NCBI GenBank assembly: GCA_029255605.1
Contig: JANLJF010000048.1
Coordinates: 1-64,000 of the forward strand
Length of the DNA stretch: 64,000 nt
Direction: 5' to 3'
Source of the DNA: Azovibrio restrictus
Lineage (GTDB): Bacteria > Bacteroidota > Bacteroidia > Chitinophagales > Chitinophagaceae
Positions 7,931 through 15,399 of the stretch are shown piece by piece (within the stretch, counting starts at the first letter, position 1; the number at the start of each line of letters is the position of its first letter). A program made the translations under genes and the position numbers. Below the pieces are notes generated by a model. The model made no database searches and had not been told where the DNA came from. It was given only the letters and a program-made list of their open reading frames with translations.

Positions 7931-9739
7931 ATGGATATTCGTAACATTGCAATTATTGCGCACGTTGACCACGGTAAAACAACGCTGGTTGATAAAATCA
8001 TCCACGCGACAAAAGTTTTTCGTGATAACCAGGAAACAGGTGAACTGATAATGGATAACAACGACCTGGAACGTGAGCGTGGTATCACCATCCTCGCAAA
8101 AAATATTTCGGTAAACTATAAAGGCGTTAAGATTAACGTTATTGATACTCCGGGTCACTCTGACTTTGGTGGTGAGGTAGAGCGCGTACTGAAAATGGCT
8201 GATGGTGTATTGCTGCTGGTAGATGCCTTTGAAGGCCCGATGCCGCAAACCCGCTTTGTACTGCAAAAAGCATTGCAACTGAATCTGAAGCCTATTGTTG
8301 TAATCAACAAAGTAGATAAACCAAACTGCCGTCCTGATGAAGTGCATGATGCTGTATTCGAATTGTTCTTCCAGCTGGATGCTACTGAAGAGCAATTGAA
8401 CTTTACTACGATCTATGGTTCTTCAAAACAGGGGTGGTTCAATACATCGCTGACACCAACAGAAGATATCACGCCGCTGCTGGATACGATACTTGAAAAA
8501 GTACCGGAGCCGGTAGTATCTGACGGTACTGTGCAAATGCAGATCACTTCACTGGATTATTCTTCATTCCTGGGCCGTATAGCCGTAGGTCGTGTGATAC
8601 GTGGAACATTGAAAGAAAACCAACCGGTGCAACTGTGCAAACTGGATGGTAGCCTGATGAAAAGCCGTATTAAAGAACTGTACACCTTTGAGGGTATGGG
8701 TAAAAAACGCGTGCAGGAAGTACCTGCAGGCGATATATGCGCTGTAGTAGGTATCGAAGGTTTCCAGATAGGCGAAACGATAGCAGATTTCGAAAACCCC
8801 GAAGCGCTGCCTATCATACCTATCGACGAGCCAACGATGAACATGCAGTTCAGCATCAACAACTCACCATTCTTTGGCCGCGAAGGTAAATTTGTAACCA
8901 GCCGTAACATACGCGACAGGCTGTACAAAGAACTGGAAAAAAACCTGGCGCTGCGTGTAAGCGATACAGATGATGCCGATAAATTCCTGGTATATGGCCG
9001 TGGTATCCTACACTTGTCTGTACTGATAGAAACGATGCGCCGTGAAGGTTTTGAATTGACAGTTGGCCAGCCGCAGGTTATTACTAAAGAAATAGATGGC
9101 CGCAAATGCGAGCCGTATGAAATACTGGTAGTAGATGTGCCGGGCGAATTCAGCGGGAAAGTGATAGACCTTGTAACGCAGCGTAAAGGTGAAATGCTGA
9201 TAATGGAAAGTAAGGGCGAAATGCAGCACCTGGAATTCGAGATACCTTCTCGTGGTTTGATAGGCCTGCGTTCGAACATGCTGACCGCTACTGCAGGTGA
9301 GGCTGTAATGGCGCACCGCTTCAGCGAATATAAACCATGGAAAGGGCCGATACCCGGCCGTAACAATGGTGTACTGCTTTCTAAAAATACAGCATCAACT
9401 ACCGGCTACTCGATGGACAAACTGCAAGACCGTGGTTCGTTCTTTATAGATGCAGGTGAAGAAGTATACTCTGGCCAGATAATAGGCGAGCACATAAAAC
9501 CGGGCGACCTGATAGTAAATGCTACAGAGCCTAAGAAGCTGACCAACATGCGTGCCAGCGGTACGGATGATGCTAACCGCATTGCCCCGAAAATACAAAT
9601 GAGCCTGGAAGAGTGTATGGAATACATACAACAGGATGAGTGCATCGAGATAACACCGCAAAGCATCCGCCTGCGTAAAATAATGCTGGACGAAAACGAC
9701 CGCAACCGTTATCAGAAAATGCTGAAAGCAGAAGCGTAA
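7931..9739 (+). CDS. typA: Translational GTPase TypA (BipA)
   Basis: Ribosome-associated GTPase of the EF-G family needed for growth under stress such as cold and for 50S assembly. Residues 1-200 are the G domain: AHVDHGKTTLVDK (G1), RGITI (G2), DTPGHSDFGGEVERVL (G3) and NKVDKPN (G4). Domain II follows (LGRIAVGRVIRGT), then the EF-G-like domains and the TypA-specific C-terminal domain containing RGLIGLRSNMLTATAGEAVM and KLTNMRASG. The ~602-aa length is normal. Start ATG 7931 is unambiguous from the conserved MDIRNIAIIAHVDHGKT. Confidence 0.98.
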   Translation: MDIRNIAIIAHVDHGKTTLVDKIIHATKVFRDNQETGELIMDNNDLERERGITILAKNISVNYKGVKINVIDTPGHSDFGGEVERVLKMADGVLLLVDAFEGPMPQTRFVLQKALQLNLKPIVVINKVDKPNCRPDEVHDAVFELFFQLDATEEQLNFTTIYGSSKQGWFNTSLTPTEDITPLLDTILEKVPEPVVSDGTVQMQITSLDYSSFLGRIAVGRVIRGTLKENQPVQLCKLDGSLMKSRIKELYTFEGMGKKRVQEVPAGDICAVVGIEGFQIGETIADFENPEALPIIPIDEPTMNMQFSINNSPFFGREGKFVTSRNIRDRLYKELEKNLALRVSDTDDADKFLVYGRGILHLSVLIETMRREGFELTVGQPQVITKEIDGRKCEPYEILVVDVPGEFSGKVIDLVTQRKGEMLIMESKGEMQHLEFEIPSRGLIGLRSNMLTATAGEAVMAHRFSEYKPWKGPIPGRNNGVLLSKNTASTTGYSMDKLQDRGSFFIDAGEEVYSGQIIGEHIKPGDLIVNATEPKKLTNMRASGTDDANRIAPKIQMSLEECMEYIQQDECIEITPQSIRLRKIMLDENDRNRYQKMLKAEA

Positions 9740-9740
9740 G

Positions 9741-9875
9741 CCCCTAGATCCCCTGAAGGGGACTTGGATTTAAAATATAGACATAGCCCTCAACTGAGGG
9801 CTATGTCTTTTATATCAGATAGCGCGATGAAATTATAGGTAACACATAACAAGTCCCTTCAAGGTATTTAGGGGG
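9741..9875. repeat. Palindromic extragenic element (imperfect 26-bp inverted repeat)
   Basis: The left arm (9741-9766, starting CCCCTAGATCCCC) and the right arm (9850-9875, ending TATTTAGGGGG) are imperfect reverse complements, matching at about 20 of 26 positions. The 83-bp spacer holds a strong terminator hairpin. The left arm is itself a small palindrome (CCCC..GGGG). It resembles short CCCCTAAATCCCC-type repeats I associate with Bacteroidota intergenic regions. No second copy was found in this window. Confidence 0.6.
9779..9812 (+). terminator. Intrinsic terminator after typA
   Basis: AGACATAGCCCTC pairs with GAGGGCTATGTCT across a 4-nt loop, followed by TTTT. It is one of the strongest hairpins in the window. 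Confidence 0.9.
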
Positions 9876-9891
9876 TTATTGTGAGATTGCC

Positions 9892-9899
9892 TAATTTTG
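9892..9899 (+). promoter_or_regulatory. TAnnTTTG -7 element of the metH-type gene
   Basis: TAATTTTG ends 5 nt before ATG 9905. It lies downstream of the ORF-track GTG start at 9881, which argues against that start and predicts a leaderless transcript. Confidence 0.5.
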
Positions 9900-9904
9900 A
9901 GTTT

Positions 9905-10921
9905 ATGAGTACAGAACAAAAACTCCGTGAGATACTTGACAAGCGCATTATGATAATAGATGGTGCTATGGGCACTATGATACAGCGCTACAAACTAACG
10001 GAGGCTGACTATAGGGGAGAACGGTTTAAAGACTGGCACCTGGATGTGAAAGGCAACAACGATATGCTGGTGCTGACACAGCCGCACATCATAAAAGAAA
10101 TTCACAGGGAATACCTGGATGCAGGTGCAGATATTATAGAGACCAATACCTTCAGTGCGCAAGCCGTGGCACTAGCCGATTATGATATGCAGGCATATGC
10201 TTATGAAATAAGCAAAGAGGCTGCGAAAGTAGCGCGGCTGGCGGTAGAAGAATATGAAAAAGATAATCCCGGCAGTGAAAAATTTGTGGCTGGCGCTATA
10301 GGGCCGATGAATAAAACGCTGTCGCTATCGCCGGATGTAAATAACCCCGGCTACCGCGCGGTGACTTTTGATGAAGTAGCGGATGCATACTACGAACATG
10401 TAAAAGGGTTAGTGGATGGAGGAGCAGACATACTGCTGATAGAAACCATATTTGATACGCTAAACTCAAAGGCCGCTATTTACGCCATAGAAAAATATTT
10501 CCGCGATACCAACCAACGCCTGCCAGTCATGATATCGGGTACAATAACCGATGCTTCGGGACGCACGCTGAGTGGACAAACGCTGGAGGCATTCTACATC
10601 TCTGTGTCTCATGCGGAGCCATTGAGTATAGGCCTGAACTGCGCATTGGGTGCAGAACAGATGCGTCCACATGTGGAAGAACTGGCAAGCATTGCTGCAT
10701 GCTATGTAAGCTGTTACCCTAATGCCGGCTTGCCAAATGCAATGGGCGAATATGATGAATCTCCTGAAATAACTGCATCCATTGTTTCAGAATGGGCGGC
10801 ACAGGGGTGGATAAATATTGTGGGTGGCTGCTGTGGTACTACGCCGGCTCACATAAAAGCTATAGCTGACGCAATGAAAAATTATAAGCCGCGTCCGTTA
10901 CCAGTAATGACTGGAGTATAA
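9905..10921 (+). CDS. Homocysteine S-methyltransferase module of split methionine synthase
   Basis: Corresponds to the N-terminal (homocysteine-binding) module of cobalamin-dependent Met[12 protein letters not shown] at the start, LIETIFDT in the middle, and the zinc-binding Cys residues in GLNCALG and [12 protein letters not shown]. It ends after ~338 aa, where full-length MetH would continue with pterin, B12 and reactivation domains. Many Bacteroidota encode MetH as two polypeptides, so a separate partner carrying those domains is expected, but it is not next to this gene or elsewhere in the window. The start is ATG 9905 (MSTEQKLRE). A terminator follows, making it monocistronic. Confidence 0.88.
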   Translation: MSTEQKLREILDKRIMIIDGAMGTMIQRYKLTEADYRGERFKDWHLDVKGNNDMLVLTQPHIIKEIHREYLDAGADIIETNTFSAQAVALADYDMQAYAYEISKEAAKVARLAVEEYEKDNPGSEKFVAGAIGPMNKTLSLSPDVNNPGYRAVTFDEVADAYYEHVKGLVDGGADILLIETIFDTLNSKAAIYAIEKYFRDTNQRLPVMISGTITDASGRTLSGQTLEAFYISVSHAEPLSIGLNCALGAEQMRPHVEELASIAACYVSCYPNAGLPNAMGEYDESPEITASIVSEWAAQGWINIVGGCCGTTPAHIKAIADAMKNYKPRPLPVMTGV

Positions 10922-10948
10922 ACTTATTATATAAATTATAACATTATA

Positions 10949-10976
10949 AATGCCGGTTACCATGCCGGCATTTTTT
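10949..10976 (+). terminator. Intrinsic terminator after the metH-type gene
   Basis: AATGCCGG pairs with CCGGCATT across an 8-nt loop, followed by a T6 run. Confidence 0.88.
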
Positions 10977-11002
10977 AATTTACATAATCTAAAACACACC
11001 TT

Positions 11003-12433
11003 ATGCTACGTAAACTTTTTATTGCATCCACCATCCTTATGCTCGGCTATGTACAAGTACTTGCAGGCGATGCAAAATTTTCGGGAAAGATAACCGCACC
11101 ATTGTCCGATGAGATACAAGTTTCATACTATGCTAACCTGTTAGATTATAATCAAAAAATAATTTCTGCGCGACTGGATAAGGATGGCAACTTTACAATG
11201 AATATACCATTATATCAGCCATATACCCAACTGCAAATACAACATGGTAACCAGGCTACAGAGATATTTATACAACCGGATGCCGATCTAAAAATGTCAG
11301 TGAATGCTAACAGCTTTGATAGCACATTGACGTATAGCGGCAAAGGTGCAGAACTAGCCAACTTTATGGCGAAGCACATGCTGGAATCCGGGTTCATGGT
11401 GCAGTTTGGCAGTGTGATACAACCACTGAACAAAAAAGAACCGGAAGAATTTAAAACAGCTGCAAATGCCGCCATGCAGAAGGAGCTGGATTTCCTGGAG
11501 CAAAATAAAAAAGGCCTGCCGGATGGCTTTGATAAATATTGGAAGGCGTGGTATCAATACAGTATCTACTCAGATATGCTGCGCTACTCTTTTATGCATG
11601 CTATGATGAAACAGAAGAGCATGAGCGTAAAGCTGACGAAAGAAGAATATAAAATGGCAATGGATGTACCTATTGCATTTGATGATAAATATGTGGGGAT
11701 ACCGTCTTATGTTATGTATGTATCTGATATTTACAACAACAGGTATAAAGCCAAGATAGCTGACGACAGTACTGTAAGCAGCGAAGTAAAAAAAGAGCTG
11801 CAACAGAAAGTAGTAAATGAACAGGCAAGACAAACCATGCCTGCTGAAACACGCGAATACTATTTTGCTAACCAGCTGTATAGTAATGTAAAATATAACC
11901 CCCTGGCGACAGTTGAAAAGATATATGCTGATTTCAGGAAAGACTATAAAGCATCGGCTTACGATAGTATCATAGAACGCGTGGTAGGATTGAAACGTAA
12001 AATGGCAGCCGGGCAACCGGCAATGGATTTTGCCTTTACAACACTGGAAGGTAAGAGTATGAAATTATCTGACCTGAAAGGCAAAGTAGTTTACCTGGAT
12101 TTCTGGGCCAGTTGGTGCGGGCCCTGTTTGCGTGAATTGCCTTTTACCAAAAAAGTAAAAGAGCATTTTAAAGATAAAGAAGTGGTATTTCTCAATGTAT
12201 CAATAGACGAGGATATGAATGCCTGGAAGAATGCAGTTGAAAAACATAGCATTGGCGGTATGCATACCTGCGAACCTGGTGGGTGGCAGGCTCCTGCTGC
12301 CAAACTGTATGGTGTGCAAGGTGTACCATCTTACTATCTGATAGATAAACAAGGAAAGTTTGCCGCCGAAACATCTCCAAGGCCTAGCGAAACGGAGGCA
12401 TTAATAAAGCAAATAGAAGCCTTACTCAATTAA
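11003..12433 (+). CDS. Periplasmic TlpA-like thioredoxin-fold disulfide reductase
   Basis: A cleavable signal peptide is visible (MLRKLFIASTILMLGYVQVLAG). About 340 residues of a region without recognised motifs, predicted beta-rich then helical, precede a C-terminal AhpC/TSA-thioredoxin domain with the active site WASWCGPC near residue 372 and the cis-Pro loop GVPSYYLID. This two-part layout is common in Bacteroidota TlpA/ResA-like proteins. It is inferred to reduce disulfides of exported proteins or participate in cytochrome maturation, but the specific partner is unknown. It stands alone between terminator-like hairpins. Confidence 0.8.
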   Translation: MLRKLFIASTILMLGYVQVLAGDAKFSGKITAPLSDEIQVSYYANLLDYNQKIISARLDKDGNFTMNIPLYQPYTQLQIQHGNQATEIFIQPDADLKMSVNANSFDSTLTYSGKGAELANFMAKHMLESGFMVQFGSVIQPLNKKEPEEFKTAANAAMQKELDFLEQNKKGLPDGFDKYWKAWYQYSIYSDMLRYSFMHAMMKQKSMSVKLTKEEYKMAMDVPIAFDDKYVGIPSYVMYVSDIYNNRYKAKIADDSTVSSEVKKELQQKVVNEQARQTMPAETREYYFANQLYSNVKYNPLATVEKIYADFRKDYKASAYDSIIERVVGLKRKMAAGQPAMDFAFTTLEGKSMKLSDLKGKVVYLDFWASWCGPCLRELPFTKKVKEHFKDKEVVFLNVSIDEDMNAWKNAVEKHSIGGMHTCEPGGWQAPAAKLYGVQGVPSYYLIDKQGKFAAETSPRPSETEALIKQIEALLN

Positions 12434-12497
12434 TTTTTACAAATTGATGAGTTTCTTAATATTTACTTAATCAGGCCTTAATACAGGCGTTATACTG

Positions 12498-12548
12498 AAT
12501 CGCTCTTTTTGTAAAACGATAGACTGTTTTACATAAGAGCGATTTTTT
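12498..12548 (+). terminator. Long two-part hairpin ending at the next start codon
   Basis: AATCGCTC pairs with GAGCGATT, and inside it GTAAAAC pairs with GTTTTAC, separated by a small internal loop; a T6 run ends at 12548, one base before the ATG of the phosphoesterase gene. It looks like a terminator for the thioredoxin gene but also covers the whole ribosome-binding region of the next gene. Confidence 0.75.
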
Positions 12549-13439
12549 ATGGCCAAAAGAGAAGTGGATATAGTTGTTCTGTCAGACACACACCTGGGAA
12601 CCTATGGCTGCCATGCAAAAGAACTACTCCAGTATCTGAAAAGCATCAAACCTAAAGCTGTAGTGCTGAATGGTGATATCATAGACATCTGGCAATTCAG
12701 CAAAAGATACTGGCCATCTACCCATATGATGGTGATAAAACACCTGGTGGGGTTAATAGCAAAAGATATTCCTGTTTACTACATACCCGGCAATCACGAT
12801 GAAATGCTACGTAGGTTTCGTGATTTCCAGTTAGGTTCCTTAAAGATAACCAACAAGCTTTCCCTGAAAATAGACGGCGCCAACGTATGGATATTTCACG
12901 GTGATGTATTTGATGTGGTAATGCAGCATAGCAAGTGGCTGGCCAGGCTGGGTGCCATAGGGTACGATACCCTGATACTAATCAACCGTTTTGTAAACTT
13001 CATATCCTTAAAGCTTGGGCAGGGCAAGGTTTCATTATCTAAAAAGATAAAGAATAGCGTAAAAGGCGCCGTAAAGTTCATCAATAAATTTGAGGCAACT
13101 GTTTGCGATATAGCTGCCGACAATCATTACAAATACGTTATCTGCGGCCATATACACCATCCGGAAATACGCACCATTGTTACCGAAAAAGGAACTGTGA
13201 TATATATGAACTCCGGAGACTGGATAGAAAACCTAACGGCCCTGGAATATAACGACAACAAGTGGTCGATCTACAAATACACAGAAGACCCTGTAGCCCA
13301 AGCAATAGATATCAGCAAGAAAAAACAGCCAAAAGAAAGCCCGAAAGAAATGATGGCAAGCCTGATGCAGGAGCTGAATGTGAAGCAAAATGCACCCGGC
13401 AATCTTGGCGGATTAACAGGAACAATAGAAGCAGCATAA
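12549..13439 (+). CDS. UDP-2,3-diacylglucosamine diphosphatase-like metallophosphoesterase
   Basis: Calcineurin-like fold with all metal-binding motifs in order: LSDTHLG, NGDIIDIW, PGNHDE, then IFHGD and GHIHHPEI. This set matches the LpxH family, which hydrolyses UDP-2,3-diacylglucosamine to lipid X in lipid A synthesis. The ~50 C-terminal residues after the core are Lys/Glu/Gln-rich and probably disordered. Two roles are possible: the genuine LpxH, or a paralogue acting on another lipid-linked substrate. Its pairing with the next glycosyltransferase, 4 bp downstream, favours an envelope-lipid role. The start codon sits immediately after a hairpin. Confidence 0.75.
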   Translation: MAKREVDIVVLSDTHLGTYGCHAKELLQYLKSIKPKAVVLNGDIIDIWQFSKRYWPSTHMMVIKHLVGLIAKDIPVYYIPGNHDEMLRRFRDFQLGSLKITNKLSLKIDGANVWIFHGDVFDVVMQHSKWLARLGAIGYDTLILINRFVNFISLKLGQGKVSLSKKIKNSVKGAVKFINKFEATVCDIAADNHYKYVICGHIHHPEIRTIVTEKGTVIYMNSGDWIENLTALEYNDNKWSIYKYTEDPVAQAIDISKKKQPKESPKEMMASLMQELNVKQNAPGNLGGLTGTIEAA

Positions 13440-13443
13440 TACC

Positions 13444-14475
13444 GTGAAAATACTATTTGCAATACAAGGTACAGGCAATGGCCACCTGAGCCGTGCACGC
13501 GATGTATATCCTGAACTGGCAAAATATGGAGAAGTGGATGTATTGATAAGCGGCATACAGGCAGATGTAGACGTACCCTTTCCGGTAAAATATAAGCTGT
13601 ATGGCATGAGCTTTATTTTTGGAAAGAATGGTGGTGTGGATATATGGAAGACTTTGAAAAAATCGAACCTGCCAAGGCTGATAAGAGATATTAAGCAATT
13701 GCCGGTGGAAGAATACGATCTGGTAGTAAATGATTTTGATGCTGTATCGGCATGGGCATGCAAGTTGAAAAATAAGCCATGCATCGGCCTGAGCCATCAA
13801 AGCGCCGTGTTATCTCCCAATGCGCCTGTACCTGCATTCAAAGATTGGAAGGGCGAATTAGTACTAAAGCACTATGCACCCGTTACTGATTATTATGGTT
13901 TTCATTTTCGCGCCTACTCATCTAAAATATATACGCCCGTTATAAGAAAAGAGATACGGGAATTGAAGCCTACCAATGCGGGCCATTACACCGTATACCT
14001 GCCTGCATATGATGACAAGGCATTGGTAGAACACCTTTCCGTATTTGAAAATGTGAAGTGGGAAGTGTTTTCAAAACACAATAAAGAAGCATTCAACTTT
14101 AAGAATGTATATGTGCAGCCAATAGAAAACAAAGCGTTTATAAAAAGCATGGCAGCAAGTGTCGGCGTACTTTGCGGTGCAGGTTTTGAAGGCCCCGCAG
14201 AAGCGATGTACTTAGGGAAAAAGGTATTGGTAATACCTATGCAGCAGCAATATGAACAACACTGTAACGCTGCTGCCTTGGAAACACTGGGCGTGCCGGT
14301 AATAAAATGCCTGAACAGGAAATATTACGACCGCATACAATGGTGGCTGATGGCGGGAGAAGCGGTAAGCGTAGATTACCCCGACCAGACTGCTGCCATA
14401 GTAGAGAAGTTGGTAAGAACACATGCATCTGAATACAATGAAAACATACAAGGTGCCCTACCTGCAATTGGTTAG
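13444..14475 (+). CDS. Family-28-like glycosyltransferase (GT-B fold)
   Basis: A 343-aa protein starting with GTG four bases after the phosphoesterase stop. The N-terminus KILFAIQGTGNGHLSRARDVYPEL is the Gly-rich acceptor-domain motif of GT-B enzymes related to MurG and UGT, and LCGAGFEGPAEAMYLGKKVLVIPM is the C-terminal donor-binding motif (GxxxxxEAxxxGxPxLxxP type). It likely transfers a sugar to a lipid or glycan at the inner face of the membrane. The tight coupling to the LpxH-like enzyme suggests the two act on the same lipid. The exact substrate cannot be read from sequence. Confidence 0.75.
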   Translation: MKILFAIQGTGNGHLSRARDVYPELAKYGEVDVLISGIQADVDVPFPVKYKLYGMSFIFGKNGGVDIWKTLKKSNLPRLIRDIKQLPVEEYDLVVNDFDAVSAWACKLKNKPCIGLSHQSAVLSPNAPVPAFKDWKGELVLKHYAPVTDYYGFHFRAYSSKIYTPVIRKEIRELKPTNAGHYTVYLPAYDDKALVEHLSVFENVKWEVFSKHNKEAFNFKNVYVQPIENKAFIKSMAASVGVLCGAGFEGPAEAMYLGKKVLVIPMQQQYEQHCNAAALETLGVPVIKCLNRKYYDRIQWWLMAGEAVSVDYPDQTAAIVEKLVRTHASEYNENIQGALPAIG

Positions 14476-14550
14476 CTGGATATATCGTGCAGGCAATACG
14501 GTAAATGACGTGATAATGGTAATCTGGCTATAAAGCGTATAGTAAAATAA

Positions 14551-14577
14551 AAAACCCTCTTGCGGAAGAGGGCTTTT
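14551..14577. terminator. Bidirectional intrinsic terminator
   Basis: CCCTCTT and AAGAGGG pair around GCGG, with A4 before and T4 after, so it can serve both the glycosyltransferase (+) and the convergent PaaG-like gene (-). Confidence 0.88.
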
Positions 14578-14595
14578 AAATATCGGCACTAAAAG

Positions 14596-15375
14596 CTATT
14601 TGCCTTTGAATTCCGGCTTGCGCTTTTCAAGGAAAGCATTCACGCCTTCTTTAAAATCGTACGTAGCACCGGCCTCTACCTGCAGTTCCTTTTCGCGGTC
14701 CAGTTGTTGTTCCAATGTGTTATTCCATGTTTCGTTTATCAGGCGTTTAGTAAGACCCAAACCTTTAGTTGGCATTTGAGCCAGGGTTGCTGCTATCTTT
14801 TTTGTTTCCTGTTCAAAGCTTTCATCGGCAAAGGTTTTGTATATCATGCCCATAGCTACTGCTTCTTCTGCAGTTACTTTATCGCCCAGCATCGTAAGTG
14901 CCAGTGCACGCTGCATGCCTACCAGGCGTGGTAGTATGAAGGTACCTGCGCTATCGGGTATCAAAGCTATTTTGCTGAAAGCCTGGATAAAAGTAGCGCT
15001 ATTCGCAGCTAATACAATATCACAAGCCAATGCAATGTTGGCTCCTGCTCCTGCTGCTACGCCATTCACTGCTGCTATGATGGGCTTCTCTATTTTACGA
15101 AGCCTCCGGATAATAGGATTGTAATGTTCCCGGACAATAGCTTCCAGTTCCGGACCTTGGGGGTCGGTGGCTTCAGATAAGTCTTGCCCTGCACAGAAGC
15201 CCTTGCCGGCACCGCTCACGTATATGCAACGTACCGCTTCATCATTCTCACAGTCATCCAGGTGTTGCTGAAAGGTTAATGCCATTTCGCGGTTAAAGCT
15301 GTTATATTTTTCAGGGCGATTGAGTGTGATATACCCAATGCCATTTTCTTTAGTAAAAAGAACTGTATTGCTCAT
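14596..15375 (-). CDS. Enoyl-CoA hydratase/isomerase, PaaG-like
   Basis: Crotonase-fold protein of 259 aa. GAGKGFCAGQDLSE and VNGVAAGAGANIALACDIVLAANSATFIQAF form the CoA-binding and oxyanion-hole segments. The Asp in ALIPDSAGTFILPRL, where many hydratases have Glu/Gly, is typical of PaaG (ring-1,2-epoxyphenylacetyl-CoA isomerase) and related 2,3-dehydroadipyl-CoA enzymes. No other phenylacetate genes are in the window, so the pathway is uncertain and a general isomerase in fatty-acid or aromatic acyl-CoA metabolism is possible. Its promoter box lies 4 nt before the ATG. Confidence 0.8.
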   Translation of the reverse strand: MSNTVLFTKENGIGYITLNRPEKYNSFNREMALTFQQHLDDCENDEAVRCIYVSGAGKGFCAGQDLSEATDPQGPELEAIVREHYNPIIRRLRKIEKPIIAAVNGVAAGAGANIALACDIVLAANSATFIQAFSKIALIPDSAGTFILPRLVGMQRALALTMLGDKVTAEEAVAMGMIYKTFADESFEQETKKIAATLAQMPTKGLGLTKRLINETWNNTLEQQLDREKELQVEAGATYDFKEGVNAFLEKRKPEFKGK

Positions 15376-15379
15376 GAAA

Positions 15380-15387
15380 CAAAAATA
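15380..15387 (-). promoter_or_regulatory. TAnnTTTG -7 element of the PaaG-like gene
   Basis: On the minus strand, TATTTTTG ends 4 nt before the ATG, again predicting an almost leaderless mRNA. Confidence 0.5.
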
Positions 15388-15399
15388 AGAAGAATGATT

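Noticed and set aside
8593-8608. Third parS-like site in typA (TGTGATACGTGGAACA)
   Set aside because: It matches 13 of 16 positions but breaks the central CACGTG core, which is critical for ParB binding.
12447-12470. Short uORF (MSFLIFT) before the LpxH-like gene
   Set aside because: Seven codons, not linked to the hairpin or to a promoter box; most likely chance.
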